A DNA stretch of 64,000 nucleotides from contig NZ_AZSU01000001.1 of assembly GCF_000511955.1 (NCBI RefSeq), forward strand, positions 160,596-224,595, in the 5' to 3' direction. Positions 32,980-43,702 of the stretch are shown here, in pieces (positions within the stretch are counted from its first letter, which is position 1; every line of letters begins with the position of its first letter). Made by a program: the position numbers and the translations under genes. The DNA comes from [Clostridium] ultunense DSM 10521. GTDB lineage: Bacteria; Bacillota; Clostridia; Tissierellales; Tepidimicrobiaceae. The notes under the pieces were generated by a model. The model searched no databases, had not been told where the DNA came from, and was given only the letters and a program-made list of their open reading frames with translations.

Positions 32980-35796
32980 TTGGAAAACAACAAAATAGTA
33001 ATTAGAGGAGCTAAAGAACATAATTTAAAAAATATTGATTTAGAACTTCCTAGAAATAAATTCATCGTAATTACTGGGCTAAGTGGTTCAGGGAAATCCT
33101 CCTTAGCCTTTGATACCATATATGCAGAAGGACAAAGAAGGTATGTGGAAAGCCTATCCAGCTATGCCCGACAATTTTTAGGACAAATGGAAAAACCTGA
33201 TGTAGAATATATAGAAGGTTTATCGCCTTCTATTTCTATTGATCAAAAGACTACCAGTAGAAATCCTAGGTCTACTGTAGGCACAGTAACGGAAATATAT
33301 GATTATTTAAGGCTGTTATATGCTAGGATAGGAATTCCTTATTGCTATAAATGTGGTAAGGAGATAACTAGCCAAACGGTAGATCAAATGGTAGATAAGA
33401 TAATGGAATTAGAGGAAAGGACTAGGATTCAGATACTATCACCAGTAGTTAGGGGGAAAAAAGGAGAACATAAAAATATTTTAGAGAATATTAAAAAAGA
33501 AGGTTTCATCAGGGTAATAGTAGATGGAGAAATGTATGAGGTAACCGACGATATAAATATGGAGAAAAACAAAAAGCACGATATTGAAATAGTAGTAGAT
33601 AGAATAATAGTTAAAGATGGTATAGAAGGGCGACTAGCTGACTCTTTAGAAACTGCATTAAAATTAGCAGATGGATTGGTTATCGTTGATGTAATAGATA
33701 AAGAAAGGATAATGTTTAGCCAAAAGCTAGCCTGTCCTGATTGTGGTGTGGCTATAGAAGAGTTATCTCCTAGAGTGTTCTCTTTCAACTCACCTTTTGG
33801 AGCCTGTCCTAATTGTAATGGAATAGGTTATCACAAGGAAGTAGATAAGGATTTAGTCATACCAAATCCGGAATTGAGTATAAATGAAGGTGGAATTGCT
33901 CCTTTTAATACTGCCAATGAATCTACTTATTATTATCAAATATTTAAAACCTTGGCAGAAGATCATGATTTTGACATGGAAACTCCTTTGAAAGATGCAC
34001 CTAAAAAGTTTTTAGATGAACTATTATATGGTACAAAAAGGACTATTAGCTTTAAATTCCACAGTCATTATGATGGCCTTAGAAATTATAAGGGAACCTT
34101 TGAAGGAATTATTCCTAATCTAGAAAGAAGATATAAGGAGACCAATTCAGATTATATGAAGGATAGAATAGATGGCTATATGACAGAAATTCCCTGTCCT
34201 AAATGTAAAGGAAATAGATTGAAGGACGAAATATTAGCAGTTAAAGTAGGCGGATTAAATATAGCAGAATTTACCCATCTATCCATATCTAAAGCTATAG
34301 ATTTCATTGAAAACCTAGAGCTTGATGAAAGGCAACAATTAATTGGACATCAAGTGTTAAAGGAGATAAGGGAAAGATTATCCTTCTTAAGGGATGTGGG
34401 ATTGGATTATCTTACCCTGTCTAGAAATGCAGGAACCTTATCTGGTGGAGAGTCTCAAAGGATTAGGTTGGCTACACAAATTGGTTCAAGCCTTGTAGGA
34501 GTAATCTATGTACTAGACGAACCAAGCATCGGACTACACCAAAGGGATAATGCAAAGCTTTTGAAGACCTTGAGAAATTTGACGGGTTTAGGAAATACCC
34601 TTATAGTAGTAGAGCATGATGAAGATACTATGTATAGCGCAGACCATATAGTGGATATTGGACCTGGAGCAGGAGTCCATGGAGGCTATATAGTAGCAGA
34701 AGGGGCTATAGATGAAATAAAGGATAATCCAAAATCCATTACTGGTCAATATCTATCTGGGAAAAAGCGTATTGAAATCCCTACTAAAAGGACTGAACCC
34801 AATGGCAATTGGGTAGAAGTCATTGGTGCAGAAGAGAATAATCTAAAAAAAATAAATGTGAAATTTCCTCTCGGAGTTTTTACCTGTGTAACTGGTGTAT
34901 CTGGCTCTGGGAAGAGTACTTTGGTAAACGAAATATTATACAAAAGCCTTGCACAAAAATTAAATGGAGCAAAGATAAAACCGGGCAAACATAAGAAAAT
35001 AAAAGGGTTAGAACATTTAGACAAAGTAATAGTAATAGATCAATCGCCCATTGGTAGAACTCCTAGGTCCAACCCTGCCACCTACACTGGAGTATTCGAC
35101 TATATAAGGGATGTGTTTGCCATGACTCCAGAAGCTAAGATGCGAGGATATGAAAAGGGTAGATTTAGTTTCAATGTAAAAGGTGGAAGATGTGAAGCCT
35201 GTAGAGGAGATGGAATATTAAAGGTAGAAATGCACTTTTTACCTGATGTATATGTACCTTGTGAGGTATGTAAAGGTAAAAGGTATAATAGGGAGACATT
35301 ACAGGTTAAATATAAAGGGAAGACTGTTTCCGATGTATTAAATATGACTGTAGAAGAAGCCCTTGAATTCTTTGAAAATATACCTAGAATAAAAAGAAAA
35401 CTACAGACATTATATGACGTAGGTTTAGGATATGTAAAACTAGGTCAATCCTCAACAGAACTATCTGGTGGAGAAGCCCAGAGGGTTAAATTGGCTACAG
35501 AATTAAGTAAAAGGAGTACGGGAAAAACCATCTATATACTAGATGAACCAACAACAGGTCTCCATATGGCAGATATCCACAAGCTAATTAAGGTATTAGA
35601 CCAATTAGTAGAAGGAGGCAATACTGTAATAGTAATAGAACACAATCTAGATGTAATAAAAACTGCTGATTATATAATAGACCTGGGACCAGAAGGAGGG
35701 GATAAGGGTGGTACGGTAGTAGCCACTGGAACTCCAGAAGAAATAGCGGAAGTAGAAGAATCCTATACAGGACAGTTTTTGAGGAAGGTATTGTAA
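32980..35796 (+). CDS. uvrA: UvrABC excinuclease subunit A
   Basis: About 938 residues with the tandem ABC ATPase layout of UvrA: Walker A GLSGSGKS (residues 33-40) and GVSGSGKST, signatures [16 protein letters not shown] and [15 protein letters not shown], Walker [15 protein letters not shown] and [14 protein letters not shown]. Zinc modules are [20 protein letters not shown] with CPNCNG, and [20 protein letters not shown] with [10 protein letters not shown]. It loads UvrB at bulky lesions. TTG 32980 follows AGAGGTG by 9 nt; GTG 32968 lies within that site. No LexA box of its own was seen, so SOS control may come through uvrB read-through. Confidence 0.97.
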   Translation: MENNKIVIRGAKEHNLKNIDLELPRNKFIVITGLSGSGKSSLAFDTIYAEGQRRYVESLSSYARQFLGQMEKPDVEYIEGLSPSISIDQKTTSRNPRSTVGTVTEIYDYLRLLYARIGIPYCYKCGKEITSQTVDQMVDKIMELEERTRIQILSPVVRGKKGEHKNILENIKKEGFIRVIVDGEMYEVTDDINMEKNKKHDIEIVVDRIIVKDGIEGRLADSLETALKLADGLVIVDVIDKERIMFSQKLACPDCGVAIEELSPRVFSFNSPFGACPNCNGIGYHKEVDKDLVIPNPELSINEGGIAPFNTANESTYYYQIFKTLAEDHDFDMETPLKDAPKKFLDELLYGTKRTISFKFHSHYDGLRNYKGTFEGIIPNLERRYKETNSDYMKDRIDGYMTEIPCPKCKGNRLKDEILAVKVGGLNIAEFTHLSISKAIDFIENLELDERQQLIGHQVLKEIRERLSFLRDVGLDYLTLSRNAGTLSGGESQRIRLATQIGSSLVGVIYVLDEPSIGLHQRDNAKLLKTLRNLTGLGNTLIVVEHDEDTMYSADHIVDIGPGAGVHGGYIVAEGAIDEIKDNPKSITGQYLSGKKRIEIPTKRTEPNGNWVEVIGAEENNLKKINVKFPLGVFTCVTGVSGSGKSTLVNEILYKSLAQKLNGAKIKPGKHKKIKGLEHLDKVIVIDQSPIGRTPRSNPATYTGVFDYIRDVFAMTPEAKMRGYEKGRFSFNVKGGRCEACRGDGILKVEMHFLPDVYVPCEVCKGKRYNRETLQVKYKGKTVSDVLNMTVEEALEFFENIPRIKRKLQTLYDVGLGYVKLGQSSTELSGGEAQRVKLATELSKRSTGKTIYILDEPTTGLHMADIHKLIKVLDQLVEGGNTVIVIEHNLDVIKTADYIIDLGPEGGDKGGTVVATGTPEEIAEVEESYTGQFLRKVL

Positions 35797-35801
35797 ATAA
35801 T

Positions 35802-35838
35802 AATTCCCCTAGCCTATGATAATAAGCTAGGGGAATTT
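35802..35838. terminator. Bidirectional terminator
   Basis: AATTCCCCTAGC / GCTAGGGGAATT, 12-bp stem, between convergent uvrA and the M16 peptidase gene. Confidence 0.85.
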
Positions 35839-35841
35839 AAC

Positions 35842-38800
35842 TTATTTAACCAAACTGTTGATGCTATTAAACAAATTTTTATTATCCTTTATTACTTTTT
35901 CATTACCAATAGTCAAAATATGGTTTTCCTTTAACCCCTTTTCAAATAGCTCAGCAAACTTTTTAATATCCTCTGGTTTAGTATTTAATATTTCTTCTAA
36001 TTCTTTATTTAAATCTTCTTCAGTTATTCCAGACAGGTAGTAATAATCTGCCGTTTGTCCTTTTGCCATATTGGATGTAGGAATATAATATTCTGCTAAA
36101 GAAGATATTATTTGTTTTTCAAAATCTTTTTCACTCATATTAAAGTTTTTAAGATAATCTATAGCACCTTTATATACATCATAAGTCTGTTTCAAATTCG
36201 GGTCTCTATAACTTCCAAGGAATATATTGGATTCATCTATGATTCCAAATAAGGCTCCATAGGCTCCACCTTTAATGCGTATTTCATTGAATAGGTAATC
36301 TGATTGTAAAATATTATTTAGAACTTTCATCTTACCACTGTAATTATATCCATGTTTTGTAAAGTCAAAGGTTTGAAAATTATATAATATATCCATGGTT
36401 GAAGAGAAAGCTTCATTTTTGTTGTCAAAATCAAAATTGTATTTTTGTGAATTAAGATCTTTATCTCCAATGACTTTCAATAAAGTAGGAATATTTTTTC
36501 TAAATACATTATATTCTTTTTGTTCCCCAGTAAATGAAATTAACATATTTTTTCTATTTAGCAAGGTATTTTTTACTTCCTCTAAGTTTTTTACTATTTC
36601 TTTATATTTATTATCAAAGTTTTTATCTAGATCAACAATAAAATCATAATAGGATAAACCTAGCAATAGATCATTATATTTATAAACAGGTGAAAAATAT
36701 GAAAGGTTTCTAATGATTCCAATATTTATTGGCCCTGAACTTAATTGATTTTCCATATTACTTTTTATATTGGAAATTAATTGCTTAAGCCTTTCCTTAT
36801 CATCAAAATTGCTATTTGCCATTTCTTCAGCCATAATTTCCAACATCTTTGATATGTTTTCTTCTGTTGCATATGATGATACAGTAAATTTAGGATAATA
36901 TATATCATTAGAACCCTGTTTTGTAACCACTGTTGCAGAATATTGAATTCCGCCAGTATACATAGCTTCTTCAATTGGTAGCTGAGTATAATTATATTTT
37001 TCAGTACTTACTTTACCTAATATTTGAGATAATAGGCTTATATAAGGTATTTGTTCTTGTTTTACGGTAGAGGCATCAAAATATAGATTTAAAAAGCCTA
37101 CCCCATTTGTAAATAATGGGTGGTGTAGAGTTCTTATCCCATTTTCTTTCTTTTCTTTAGTAGGGATCTTTTCTATTTTAGGTTCTAAATCTTTTATTGA
37201 CAGAGTAGGTATAGTGTTTAATATTTCTTCAGAATTAGGGGTACCATTCCACTCTTGTAATTCTTTATAGTCAATAATTAATTTTTCTATTTCTTTATCA
37301 GATAAAGAAGCTTTGTATTTTTCCAGTTTTTCTGCAACAGCTTTACTTTTTTCTTCCATTAAACCTTTTTTAGGCTTAACAATAACTACTGAACTATGAT
37401 TATTTTTTAGTATATGCTTTTCAATTAAGTTTTCAAAATATGGTTCATCTAAAGCCACTTTTAACTTTGAAAGAGCTCCATCAATATCCATTCCATCTAA
37501 AGGATTACCATCGTAAAGCCAGCTTAGCATAGCTAGTTCACCATACAATAGCCCCGTCATTGCATCTCTTGAATATTGTTGTCTTTGATCTAGTTCCATA
37601 TTGTTTAATGTAGATTTAATTAGAGTTTTATCTATTCCTTTATCTACTATATCCCTTAATGAAGAATATATAACATCTTCAAATTTATCTTTCATATTCT
37701 CATTAGTGTTTTGTGCCACTATTGATATAAAAGGTTGGGCTGAGTTAGAAAAATACACAGAACTAATATTATTAAAACCTGCCTTATTTAAATTTTGTAC
37801 CACTGGAGAAGCTGGATTATTAAAGACTATCTGTGATAAAAGACCAAAAGTTAAAGTAGTTTCCATATCAGGCTTTCCATCTAAAGCATAGTTTAGGGAT
37901 ATGAATGTTTTGTCCTTTTCTAAATCCTCTTCTAGGATAGGATATTCGACTGTTAGTTCCTTTTTGTCCTTAAATGGTTTTTGAATACCAGGTTTTGAAT
38001 CCACTTTTATCTTATTATAATCCTTTAAATAATTCTCATTTATAAACTCTAATTTATCTAAAATATCTAATTTCCCATAGATGTAAATATAGCTATTCGA
38101 AGGATGATAGTATTTATCGTAAAAATCTTTTAATTCTTTAAAGGTTAAATTAGGTATTTCCGCCGGGTCTCCACCGGAAATATACCTGTAATTAGTGTCA
38201 GGATATAAGCTCCTCATAATATAGGAATAAAGTTGGGAATCTGGAGAAGATAAAGCTCCTTTCATCTCGTTATATACCACTCCATTATATTCTAAGGGAG
38301 CATCCTTATCTTCAATTTTATAATGCCATCCATCGGTCTTAAAGAATTTTTCATCCTTATAGAAGGAAGGCTTGAAGACTACATTTAAATATACATCCAT
38401 TAAATTTGAAAATTCAGTATCGTTCATACTGGAGAAGGGATATGTAGTCCTATCGGGATATGTCATGCCATTAAGGAATGTGGTCAAGGACCCCTTCATA
38501 ATTTCAAAGAAAAGCTGCCTTACAGGATATTTTTCTGAACCCCCATTTAGTATAACATGTTCTAGAATATGGGGTATTCCCTTATTGTTATCTACAGGTG
38601 TTCTAAAGGAAATAGAAAAATTTTTATTTTCGTCTTCATTTTCTATTTGTAGTAGCTTTGCACCGCTTTTTTCATGATAAAAAATCCTTCCTATGGATTC
38701 AATATCCTTTAAGTTCTTTTCTTCAATTAATTTAAAACCATGATAAGTTTGACCTACTTCTAATTCGGATTTTGCTGTATATATTTGAGCATAACCCAAA

Positions 38801-38880
38801 TTAGAAACTAAAAATGTTAGTAATATTACCGTAAGAATAAATGATGTGATTTTTTTTCTCTTTCTAATAAATATTTTCAT
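35842..38880 (-). CDS. M16C (PreP-type) secreted zinc metallopeptidase
   Basis: A 1012-residue insulinase-family peptidase. The signal peptide runs to about residue 31 (ITSFILTVILLTFLVSNLGYA). The inverted zinc motif HILEH is at residues 104-108, with the distal Glu in the downstream helix, and SLTTFLNGMTYPDRTTYPFS is characteristic of M16C. The four M16 domains account for the length. It probably degrades peptides outside the cell or at the wall. No partner subunit is nearby. The gene is divergent from the MCP gene; twin palindromes in the shared intergenic region may control it. Confidence 0.9.
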   Translation of the reverse strand: MKIFIRKRKKITSFILTVILLTFLVSNLGYAQIYTAKSELEVGQTYHGFKLIEEKNLKDIESIGRIFYHEKSGAKLLQIENEDENKNFSISFRTPVDNNKGIPHILEHVILNGGSEKYPVRQLFFEIMKGSLTTFLNGMTYPDRTTYPFSSMNDTEFSNLMDVYLNVVFKPSFYKDEKFFKTDGWHYKIEDKDAPLEYNGVVYNEMKGALSSPDSQLYSYIMRSLYPDTNYRYISGGDPAEIPNLTFKELKDFYDKYYHPSNSYIYIYGKLDILDKLEFINENYLKDYNKIKVDSKPGIQKPFKDKKELTVEYPILEEDLEKDKTFISLNYALDGKPDMETTLTFGLLSQIVFNNPASPVVQNLNKAGFNNISSVYFSNSAQPFISIVAQNTNENMKDKFEDVIYSSLRDIVDKGIDKTLIKSTLNNMELDQRQQYSRDAMTGLLYGELAMLSWLYDGNPLDGMDIDGALSKLKVALDEPYFENLIEKHILKNNHSSVVIVKPKKGLMEEKSKAVAEKLEKYKASLSDKEIEKLIIDYKELQEWNGTPNSEEILNTIPTLSIKDLEPKIEKIPTKEKKENGIRTLHHPLFTNGVGFLNLYFDASTVKQEQIPYISLLSQILGKVSTEKYNYTQLPIEEAMYTGGIQYSATVVTKQGSNDIYYPKFTVSSYATEENISKMLEIMAEEMANSNFDDKERLKQLISNIKSNMENQLSSGPINIGIIRNLSYFSPVYKYNDLLLGLSYYDFIVDLDKNFDNKYKEIVKNLEEVKNTLLNRKNMLISFTGEQKEYNVFRKNIPTLLKVIGDKDLNSQKYNFDFDNKNEAFSSTMDILYNFQTFDFTKHGYNYSGKMKVLNNILQSDYLFNEIRIKGGAYGALFGIIDESNIFLGSYRDPNLKQTYDVYKGAIDYLKNFNMSEKDFEKQIISSLAEYYIPTSNMAKGQTADYYYLSGITEEDLNKELEEILNTKPEDIKKFAELFEKGLKENHILTIGNEKVIKDNKNLFNSINSLVK

Positions 38881-39230
38881 ATAATCCCCCTTTTTATTAT
38901 TTTAGCATGAAATAAAAATAACCCCCATATAATAGTTAACAGAGAATAACAGAATGTATATACAGTAATTAGTGTATATACACATTATATACTAATCACA
39001 TATATTGTCAAGCTACAATGTATGACAGTATTAATCACATAGTACACTATAACAAAGCTTGTGTCAATAAGATAATTAAAAATTAATAAAATATATTTAC
39101 ATTATGAATCTATTAACCTTAGTTTCATAAGATTTAACTTAAATTTTACAAAACTGGAGTTATTCAATATGTTAAAGGGGTATATAACCATATAAAAGCA
39201 AAAATTAACTTATACAGATTAAGGGGGAAG
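38881..39230. promoter_or_regulatory. 350-bp divergent intergenic region with twin TGTATATACA sites
   Basis: No gene is seen. Two perfect 10-bp palindromes TGTATATACA lie at 38955-38964 and 38973-38982, 18 bp centre to centre, and the second is nested in a wider near-palindrome TTAGT...ACTAA (38969-38995). This pattern suggests a dimeric repressor binding cooperatively upstream of the M16 peptidase (start 38880) and perhaps the MCP (39231). The remainder is A/T-rich promoter-like sequence. Confidence 0.45.
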
Positions 39231-40955
39231 ATGTATTTGAATTGGAGGTTTAGTTTTAAGACTAAAATACTTTTAAGCATTTCAATTATTTTTATTTTAG
39301 GAGTTAGTCTGCTAGTAGGAGCATACATATACATAAATAATAAATTTGTTAGTCAAGAGATTGAAGCATTATCAGGAGCAACCATTACATTAGAAAAGGT
39401 AAATGAAATAAGGATTAAAAGTTACAAATCTATAATGATATTGTTTTTAATAGCTTTAGCCGCAATTCTCTTTATAAGCAATATATTTTCAAATAGGTTT
39501 GTGGCAATAATAGAAAATTTAAAAGAGAGGATGTATGATGCAGGAAGAGGAGATTTAACAGTCCGTTGCCAAGTGAAGAATAATGATGAAATTGGAGATT
39601 TGTATTCATATTTTAATGCAATGGTATCTAAACAATCGGATATGATCAACAAATTGAAAGGTACTGTAAATATTTTATCTGGAGCTTCAGAAGAAGTAGC
39701 TACTGCTAGTCTACAGGTGGATTCGTCATTAGAGGAAATTGCAATAAGTATGGATGGCTTAGCCAAGGAAGCCCAAGGAGGAATCACTTCTTCAATAGAA
39801 GGTTCACAGGTAATGTTAGAACTTTCTTCCTTAATTCAAATTTCCAAGGAATTGGCATTATCTACTGAGACTAATTCCCAGACAACTTTGACAACGGCAA
39901 AAGAAGGAAAAAGCACCATTGAAAAAGCTATGGATTCCATGGGAAAAATCGATGATAAAACAAATGAGATGGAGAAATTAATTGAAGACTTTACTAATTA
40001 TTTACAGGAGATTACAACAATTAGTAATACTATAAATAGACTAGCAGAACAGACTAATTTGTTAGCGTTAAATGCATCTATAGAAGCGGCGAGGGCAGGA
40101 GAATCTGGAAGAGGTTTTACCGTAGTGGCAGAGGAAATCAGAAAATTGGCAGAGCAATCCAATAAAGAAGCTAATGAAGTAGCCCATTTAGTAGAGAAGA
40201 TTGAAACCATAACTGAAGAGTTAGTAATTTCTTCAAAGGAAAGTCGTGAAGAAGTAGAAAAGGGAATTATGGTTAGTAAAAAAAGTGTTGAATCTTTAGA
40301 TAGTATAATTGAAGCCGTTAATAATACAGCAAAGGATATTAGGGAAATAGTTGGAGTAACGGAAGACGAAGTTGCTAGTTCAGATAAAATTGTGGAGTTA
40401 ATAAATTACATTGCTACTTCTATTGAAACTACTGCAGCTAATGCAGAGGAAGTAGCTGCTGCTGCAGAAGAAATATCTGCTTCTATGGAAGATGTTAGCA
40501 GTAGTACCCAAAATACAAGGGAAGTAGCCAAAGAAATAGAAACTATGATAAAGAATATGCGGACTGTAAATAATGAGAATTTAAACCATATTGAAATACT
40601 AGAACAAGCTAAAACGGATCATCTAGTATGGAAGCTTAGAATAACCAATATGATAAAGGGCTTAGAGAAATTGGAAATAGAAGATATTACATCCCATGAG
40701 GAATGTAAATTTGGACAATGGTACCATAATTCAATAGATGAATATAAAGACTATAAAGCCTATATGGATTTAAATGAACCTCATATAGAGGTGCATAATA
40801 CTGCTTTAAAAGCGGTACAAGCATATAATAATGGAGATATAAGAATGGCCAAAAAACATTTAAAAAGGTTAGATTATTATTCAGGAATAGTGATAAAGAA
40901 TCTAAACAAATTAATTGCCGAATTACAGCAGGAGGGGTCTTATGGTAAAATATAA
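39231..40955 (+). CDS. Methyl-accepting chemotaxis protein with C-terminal CZB domain
   Basis: A 574-residue transducer: two membrane segments (about 11-31 and 64-82) enclosing only a short external loop, HAMP (about 85-138), the MCP signalling hairpin with the core ETNSQT...[22 protein letters not shown] and [16 protein letters not shown], then a CZB zinc-binding domain (about 465-560; [34 protein letters not shown]). CZB domains bind zinc through His/Cys and sense zinc or oxidants. The tiny external loop argues for cytosolic sensing. A STAS-domain gene overlaps its end. Confidence 0.92.
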   Translation: MYLNWRFSFKTKILLSISIIFILGVSLLVGAYIYINNKFVSQEIEALSGATITLEKVNEIRIKSYKSIMILFLIALAAILFISNIFSNRFVAIIENLKERMYDAGRGDLTVRCQVKNNDEIGDLYSYFNAMVSKQSDMINKLKGTVNILSGASEEVATASLQVDSSLEEIAISMDGLAKEAQGGITSSIEGSQVMLELSSLIQISKELALSTETNSQTTLTTAKEGKSTIEKAMDSMGKIDDKTNEMEKLIEDFTNYLQEITTISNTINRLAEQTNLLALNASIEAARAGESGRGFTVVAEEIRKLAEQSNKEANEVAHLVEKIETITEELVISSKESREEVEKGIMVSKKSVESLDSIIEAVNNTAKDIREIVGVTEDEVASSDKIVELINYIATSIETTAANAEEVAAAAEEISASMEDVSSSTQNTREVAKEIETMIKNMRTVNNENLNHIEILEQAKTDHLVWKLRITNMIKGLEKLEIEDITSHEECKFGQWYHNSIDEYKDYKAYMDLNEPHIEVHNTALKAVQAYNNGDIRMAKKHLKRLDYYSGIVIKNLNKLIAELQQEGSYGKI

Positions 40956-41244
40956 TTTTGATAAGGACAAGCTAAAAGTATGCCTTTCAGGAGATTTAGA
41001 TACAAAGGAGGCAATTTACCTAAGAAAAGAATTACTGGACTATATAAATAAAGGCTACCATAATATAGTAGTAGATGTGGAGAATCTTGACTATATCGAC
41101 AGCACTGGCTTAGGAGTATTGGTAACTGCAAACAAACTAGTTCAAAAAACGGATGGACAAGTATATATAGAAGGGCTAAAAGGCCATGTTAAAAAAATAT
41201 TTGAGCTAACAAGATTGAATAAAGTTTTCCATATAGGGGTTTAA
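40942..41244 (+). CDS. STAS domain protein (anti-sigma factor antagonist-like)
   Basis: A 100-residue single STAS domain related to SpoIIAA/Rsb[40 protein letters not shown] (the Ser of DST-G-L-G is the usual phosphorylation site), [15 protein letters not shown] 40942 with an AGGAGGGG site; it overlaps the MCP by 14 nt. Coupling with a chemoreceptor suggests a regulatory partner-switch tied to chemotaxis rather than a sigma factor, since no kinase or sigma gene is adjacent (inference). Confidence 0.85.
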   Translation: MVKYNFDKDKLKVCLSGDLDTKEAIYLRKELLDYINKGYHNIVVDVENLDYIDSTGLGVLVTANKLVQKTDGQVYIEGLKGHVKKIFELTRLNKVFHIGV

Positions 41245-41247
41245 TGA

Positions 41248-41289
41248 ATTTTAATTTAATCCAATCCTGAGATTGGATTAAATTAAAAT
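41248..41289. terminator. Long-stem terminator after the STAS gene
   Basis: A 19-bp perfect stem (41248-41266 with 41271-41289) and a CTGA loop; core ATCCAATC / GATTGGAT flanked by A/T pairs. Confidence 0.85.
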
Positions 41290-41397
41290 AAATTCCACAA
41301 TGAATCTTCAATAACAGGAATGTTAAAATATTGACAATATACAATTATAGCATTATACTATAGATGGTGACAATAAATTAACAAGGAGGCTTTTAAA

Positions 41398-41856
41398 ATG
41401 GCTGTAGAAGTTTTTAAAAGTATTACTAAGCTAACTGAAGGAATGAGGGTAGAATGTGTTTCAAGAGATCATAAAATTTTATTAGATGAACCAAAAGAAT
41501 TAGGTGGAACTGATACAGGAATGAATCCAGTGGAAGCTGTACTTTGTGCGCTAGGGGCTTGTAAATGCATAGTAGCTAGATGCTTTGCTAAGGCTCATGG
41601 AGTAGATCTTAAGGACTTTAGGGTAGAATTGGAAGGAGATTTAGACCCAGATGGATTCATGGGTAAGAATAAGGATGCAAAGATTGGATTTTCAGAAATT
41701 AGATCTAAAATATATATTGAATCTAATTCACCAAAAGAGAAGATAGAAGAATTTGTTGAATTTATAGATAGAACTTGTCCAGTAGCTGATACCTTGGCTA
41801 ATTCACCAAAATTAGTTACAGAGTTAACAATTGAAAAAGAAAAGGTATCTGCGTAA
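41398..41856 (+). CDS. OsmC family protein
   Basis: A 152-residue OsmC/Ohr-fold protein. Two conserved cysteines are visible, in CALGACKCIVARCFAKAHGV and DRTCPVADTLANS. The family reduces hydroperoxides or related electrophiles using such thiols. A strong AAGGAGG ribosome site sits upstream and the gene stands alone. In an anaerobe it is most likely an oxidant defence or sulfur-handling protein; the reductant cannot be inferred. Confidence 0.88.
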   Translation: MAVEVFKSITKLTEGMRVECVSRDHKILLDEPKELGGTDTGMNPVEAVLCALGACKCIVARCFAKAHGVDLKDFRVELEGDLDPDGFMGKNKDAKIGFSEIRSKIYIESNSPKEKIEEFVEFIDRTCPVADTLANSPKLVTELTIEKEKVSA

Positions 41857-41867
41857 ATTTATAAGTA

Positions 41868-41930
41868 TAAAATTCTCTTTTCCGTCAACAATCTCTCTTA
41901 AGGAGGGATTAAGATGGGAAAGAGAATTTT
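41868..41930 (+). promoter_or_regulatory. Long-range hairpin enclosing the ribosome site of the next gene
   Basis: AAAATTCTCTTTTCC (from about 41869) pairs with GGGAAAGAGAATTTT (to about 41928) across a 32-nt loop that holds AAGGAGGG and the ATG at 41914. The 3' arm is coding sequence and is followed by TGTTTTT. It may terminate osmC transcripts or mask translation of the next gene. Confidence 0.45.
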
Positions 41931-42288
41931 TGTTTTTAGTATGATATTATTAATATTGTCAATTTATACTATTGCATTTTCTTATGATGGAATAGAAAAA
42001 AACTATACTGATATTCCGGAAATTGATCATACAAGTGGAGAATTGTTTATCTATGGATCTATACTGAAATTAGATTATGAAAGGAATGAAATAATAATAG
42101 AACAGCATATGGATGATAATAGTGTAAAACTTAATCCTATATTAAAAGTCAGAGAAGATGCAGTATTCATTCTTCAAAGAAATGAGAAAAGGATGAATAT
42201 AGACTTTGAAGATTTAAAAATAGGTGATAGATTTGGAACTATATTAGATAACAATGGGTTAATTAGGGGAATGATTATTAATACATAA
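41914..42288 (+). CDS. Small exported protein of unknown function
   Basis: A 124-residue protein with a signal peptide (FVFSMILLILSIYTIAFSYD) and a compact beta-rich domain (ELFIYGSILKLDYERNEIII, KVREDAVFILQRNEKRMNID, FEDLKIGDRFGTILDNNGLI). That reads like a small barrel fold with a DUF5666-like flavour, but no family is assigned. The end lies inside a 48-bp perfect palindrome shared with the convergent radical SAM gene. Confidence 0.6.
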   Translation: MGKRIFVFSMILLILSIYTIAFSYDGIEKNYTDIPEIDHTSGELFIYGSILKLDYERNEIIIEQHMDDNSVKLNPILKVREDAVFILQRNEKRMNIDFEDLKIGDRFGTILDNNGLIRGMIINT

Positions 42289-42321
42289 AGGATAGCATGC
42301 TATCCTTTATGTATTAATAAT
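42274..42321. terminator. 48-bp perfect palindrome between convergent genes
   Basis: Arms 42274-42297 and 42298-42321 are exact reverse complements (centre AGCATGCT, flanked by ATAAAGGAT / ATCCTTTAT). It contains the stop codon of the exported protein gene and abuts the radical SAM stop at 42323. It can act as a terminator in both directions. Confidence 0.85.
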
Positions 42322-42322
42322 G

Positions 42323-43702
42323 TTAAGAGGATGATACTGTACTTAATTCATATAGCTGGTTATATATATTGCCATCTTCTTTTTTAGATTTTTTCTTAAA
42401 GAAAGTCTTGCCAAATTTACTAGCTATCCAAAGACCTAATCTTCTCATACCGGCCTCAAAACCAAAAATTTTAAACATTTTCATGGCCCCAGAAAAATTA
42501 TAGAAATCATTTACCGCTTTAAAAAATTCTAGTTCTAGCTCCCAAGGTGACATATTGTTTGGTTCAAAAACAACATTCATCATATCATAGTATTGCCAAT
42601 CCTTGATCAATATTCTACCTTCTTCTTCAAACTGTTTATATAGAGGGGTATTTGGATATGGAGTTAATATAGCGGGCTGCAATTGATACGCATTGATTTT
42701 TTTTGAAAACTCTACAGCTTTTCTAATATCTTCCTTAGTGTCATAATCTAAGCCTAATACTATGCTTGAGATTAATCGTATCTTATATTTTTCTAACATT
42801 TTTCCGCAATACTCTATATCTTCAATTTTTTGTTTTTTATCTATATAGTCTAGAGATTCTTGATTCAAAGACTCAATTCCAATTAATACCCGGTTTAAAT
42901 GAGCATCTCTAAGTAAGGCTAATAGTTCTTCATCCTTGGCTAAATCCGTTCTGCCAAAGAAGAAAGTTTCTTTAAATACCAAATTGTTTTGAATCATCTT
43001 GGTCAATATTTCCTTTGCTCTTTCCCTATTAGCAGTAAAGTTATCATCTTCAAAATTAACATATTTAAATCCCATTTTTTTATACATTTCTAGCTCTTCT
43101 ATTACATTGTCAGGAGTACGTTGTCTATAGGGATGAAACATTCTAGAAGTAGTGCAGAATATACATTTAAAGGGGCAGCCTCTTGAAGTCATTAAATTTG
43201 CTACTTCACAAGGAGTTTTTAAAATACTATAATCTGGAAAGGGTATCTGGTCTAGATTCTGAACTGGTGGAGCTTCCACTATTTTTTCTTTAATATTCCC
43301 TTCAATTAAATCTACTATAACAGTTTCTGCTTCGCCTATTACCACTTGGTCTGCATATCTTAGGGCCTCCTCCGGTAAAGCTGAGGCATGCATACCTCCT
43401 ATTATAATCCTCTTTTTATACTCTTTTTTTAAAATATGGGCTAATTGATAGGCTCTAGGTGTGTTAGAGGTCATGGTATAGATACATATTACATCTGCAT
43501 CTATGATGTTTTCGGGTTCTAAATCCTTATAAAGTTCCTCATAAACTTCTACATTATGACCTTTTTCTTTTAGTATTCTACCTAAAATCAAAGGACCTGT
43601 AATTGAATTGCTACGACCATAAAAAGAGCCTCCCATCCTATATATACTATTTCTTCTTATGTCTGCTGCAGGTACAATAAATACAACTTTCACAATACTC
43701 AT
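42323..43702 (-). CDS. B12-binding-domain radical SAM protein
   Basis: A 459-residue protein. An N-terminal cobalamin-binding-like domain (GPLILGRILKEKGHNVEVYE, ADVICIYTMTSN, IIIGGMHASALPEEAL) is followed by a radical SAM barrel with the cluster motif C176-x3-C180-x2-C183 (RGCPFKCIFC). This resembles BchE/HpnP/methylthiotransferase-like anaerobic enzymes. The cofactor and substrate are unknown; some members act on lipids or cyclic ring closures. The C-terminal extension (FNNMSPWELELEFFKAV-like and basic tail) is typical of family members. Start at 43702 after a GGAGAT site. Confidence 0.85.
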   Translation of the reverse strand: MSIVKVVFIVPAADIRRNSIYRMGGSFYGRSNSITGPLILGRILKEKGHNVEVYEELYKDLEPENIIDADVICIYTMTSNTPRAYQLAHILKKEYKKRIIIGGMHASALPEEALRYADQVVIGEAETVIVDLIEGNIKEKIVEAPPVQNLDQIPFPDYSILKTPCEVANLMTSRGCPFKCIFCTTSRMFHPYRQRTPDNVIEELEMYKKMGFKYVNFEDDNFTANRERAKEILTKMIQNNLVFKETFFFGRTDLAKDEELLALLRDAHLNRVLIGIESLNQESLDYIDKKQKIEDIEYCGKMLEKYKIRLISSIVLGLDYDTKEDIRKAVEFSKKINAYQLQPAILTPYPNTPLYKQFEEEGRILIKDWQYYDMMNVVFEPNNMSPWELELEFFKAVNDFYNFSGAMKMFKIFGFEAGMRRLGLWIASKFGKTFFKKKSKKEDGNIYNQLYELSTVSSS

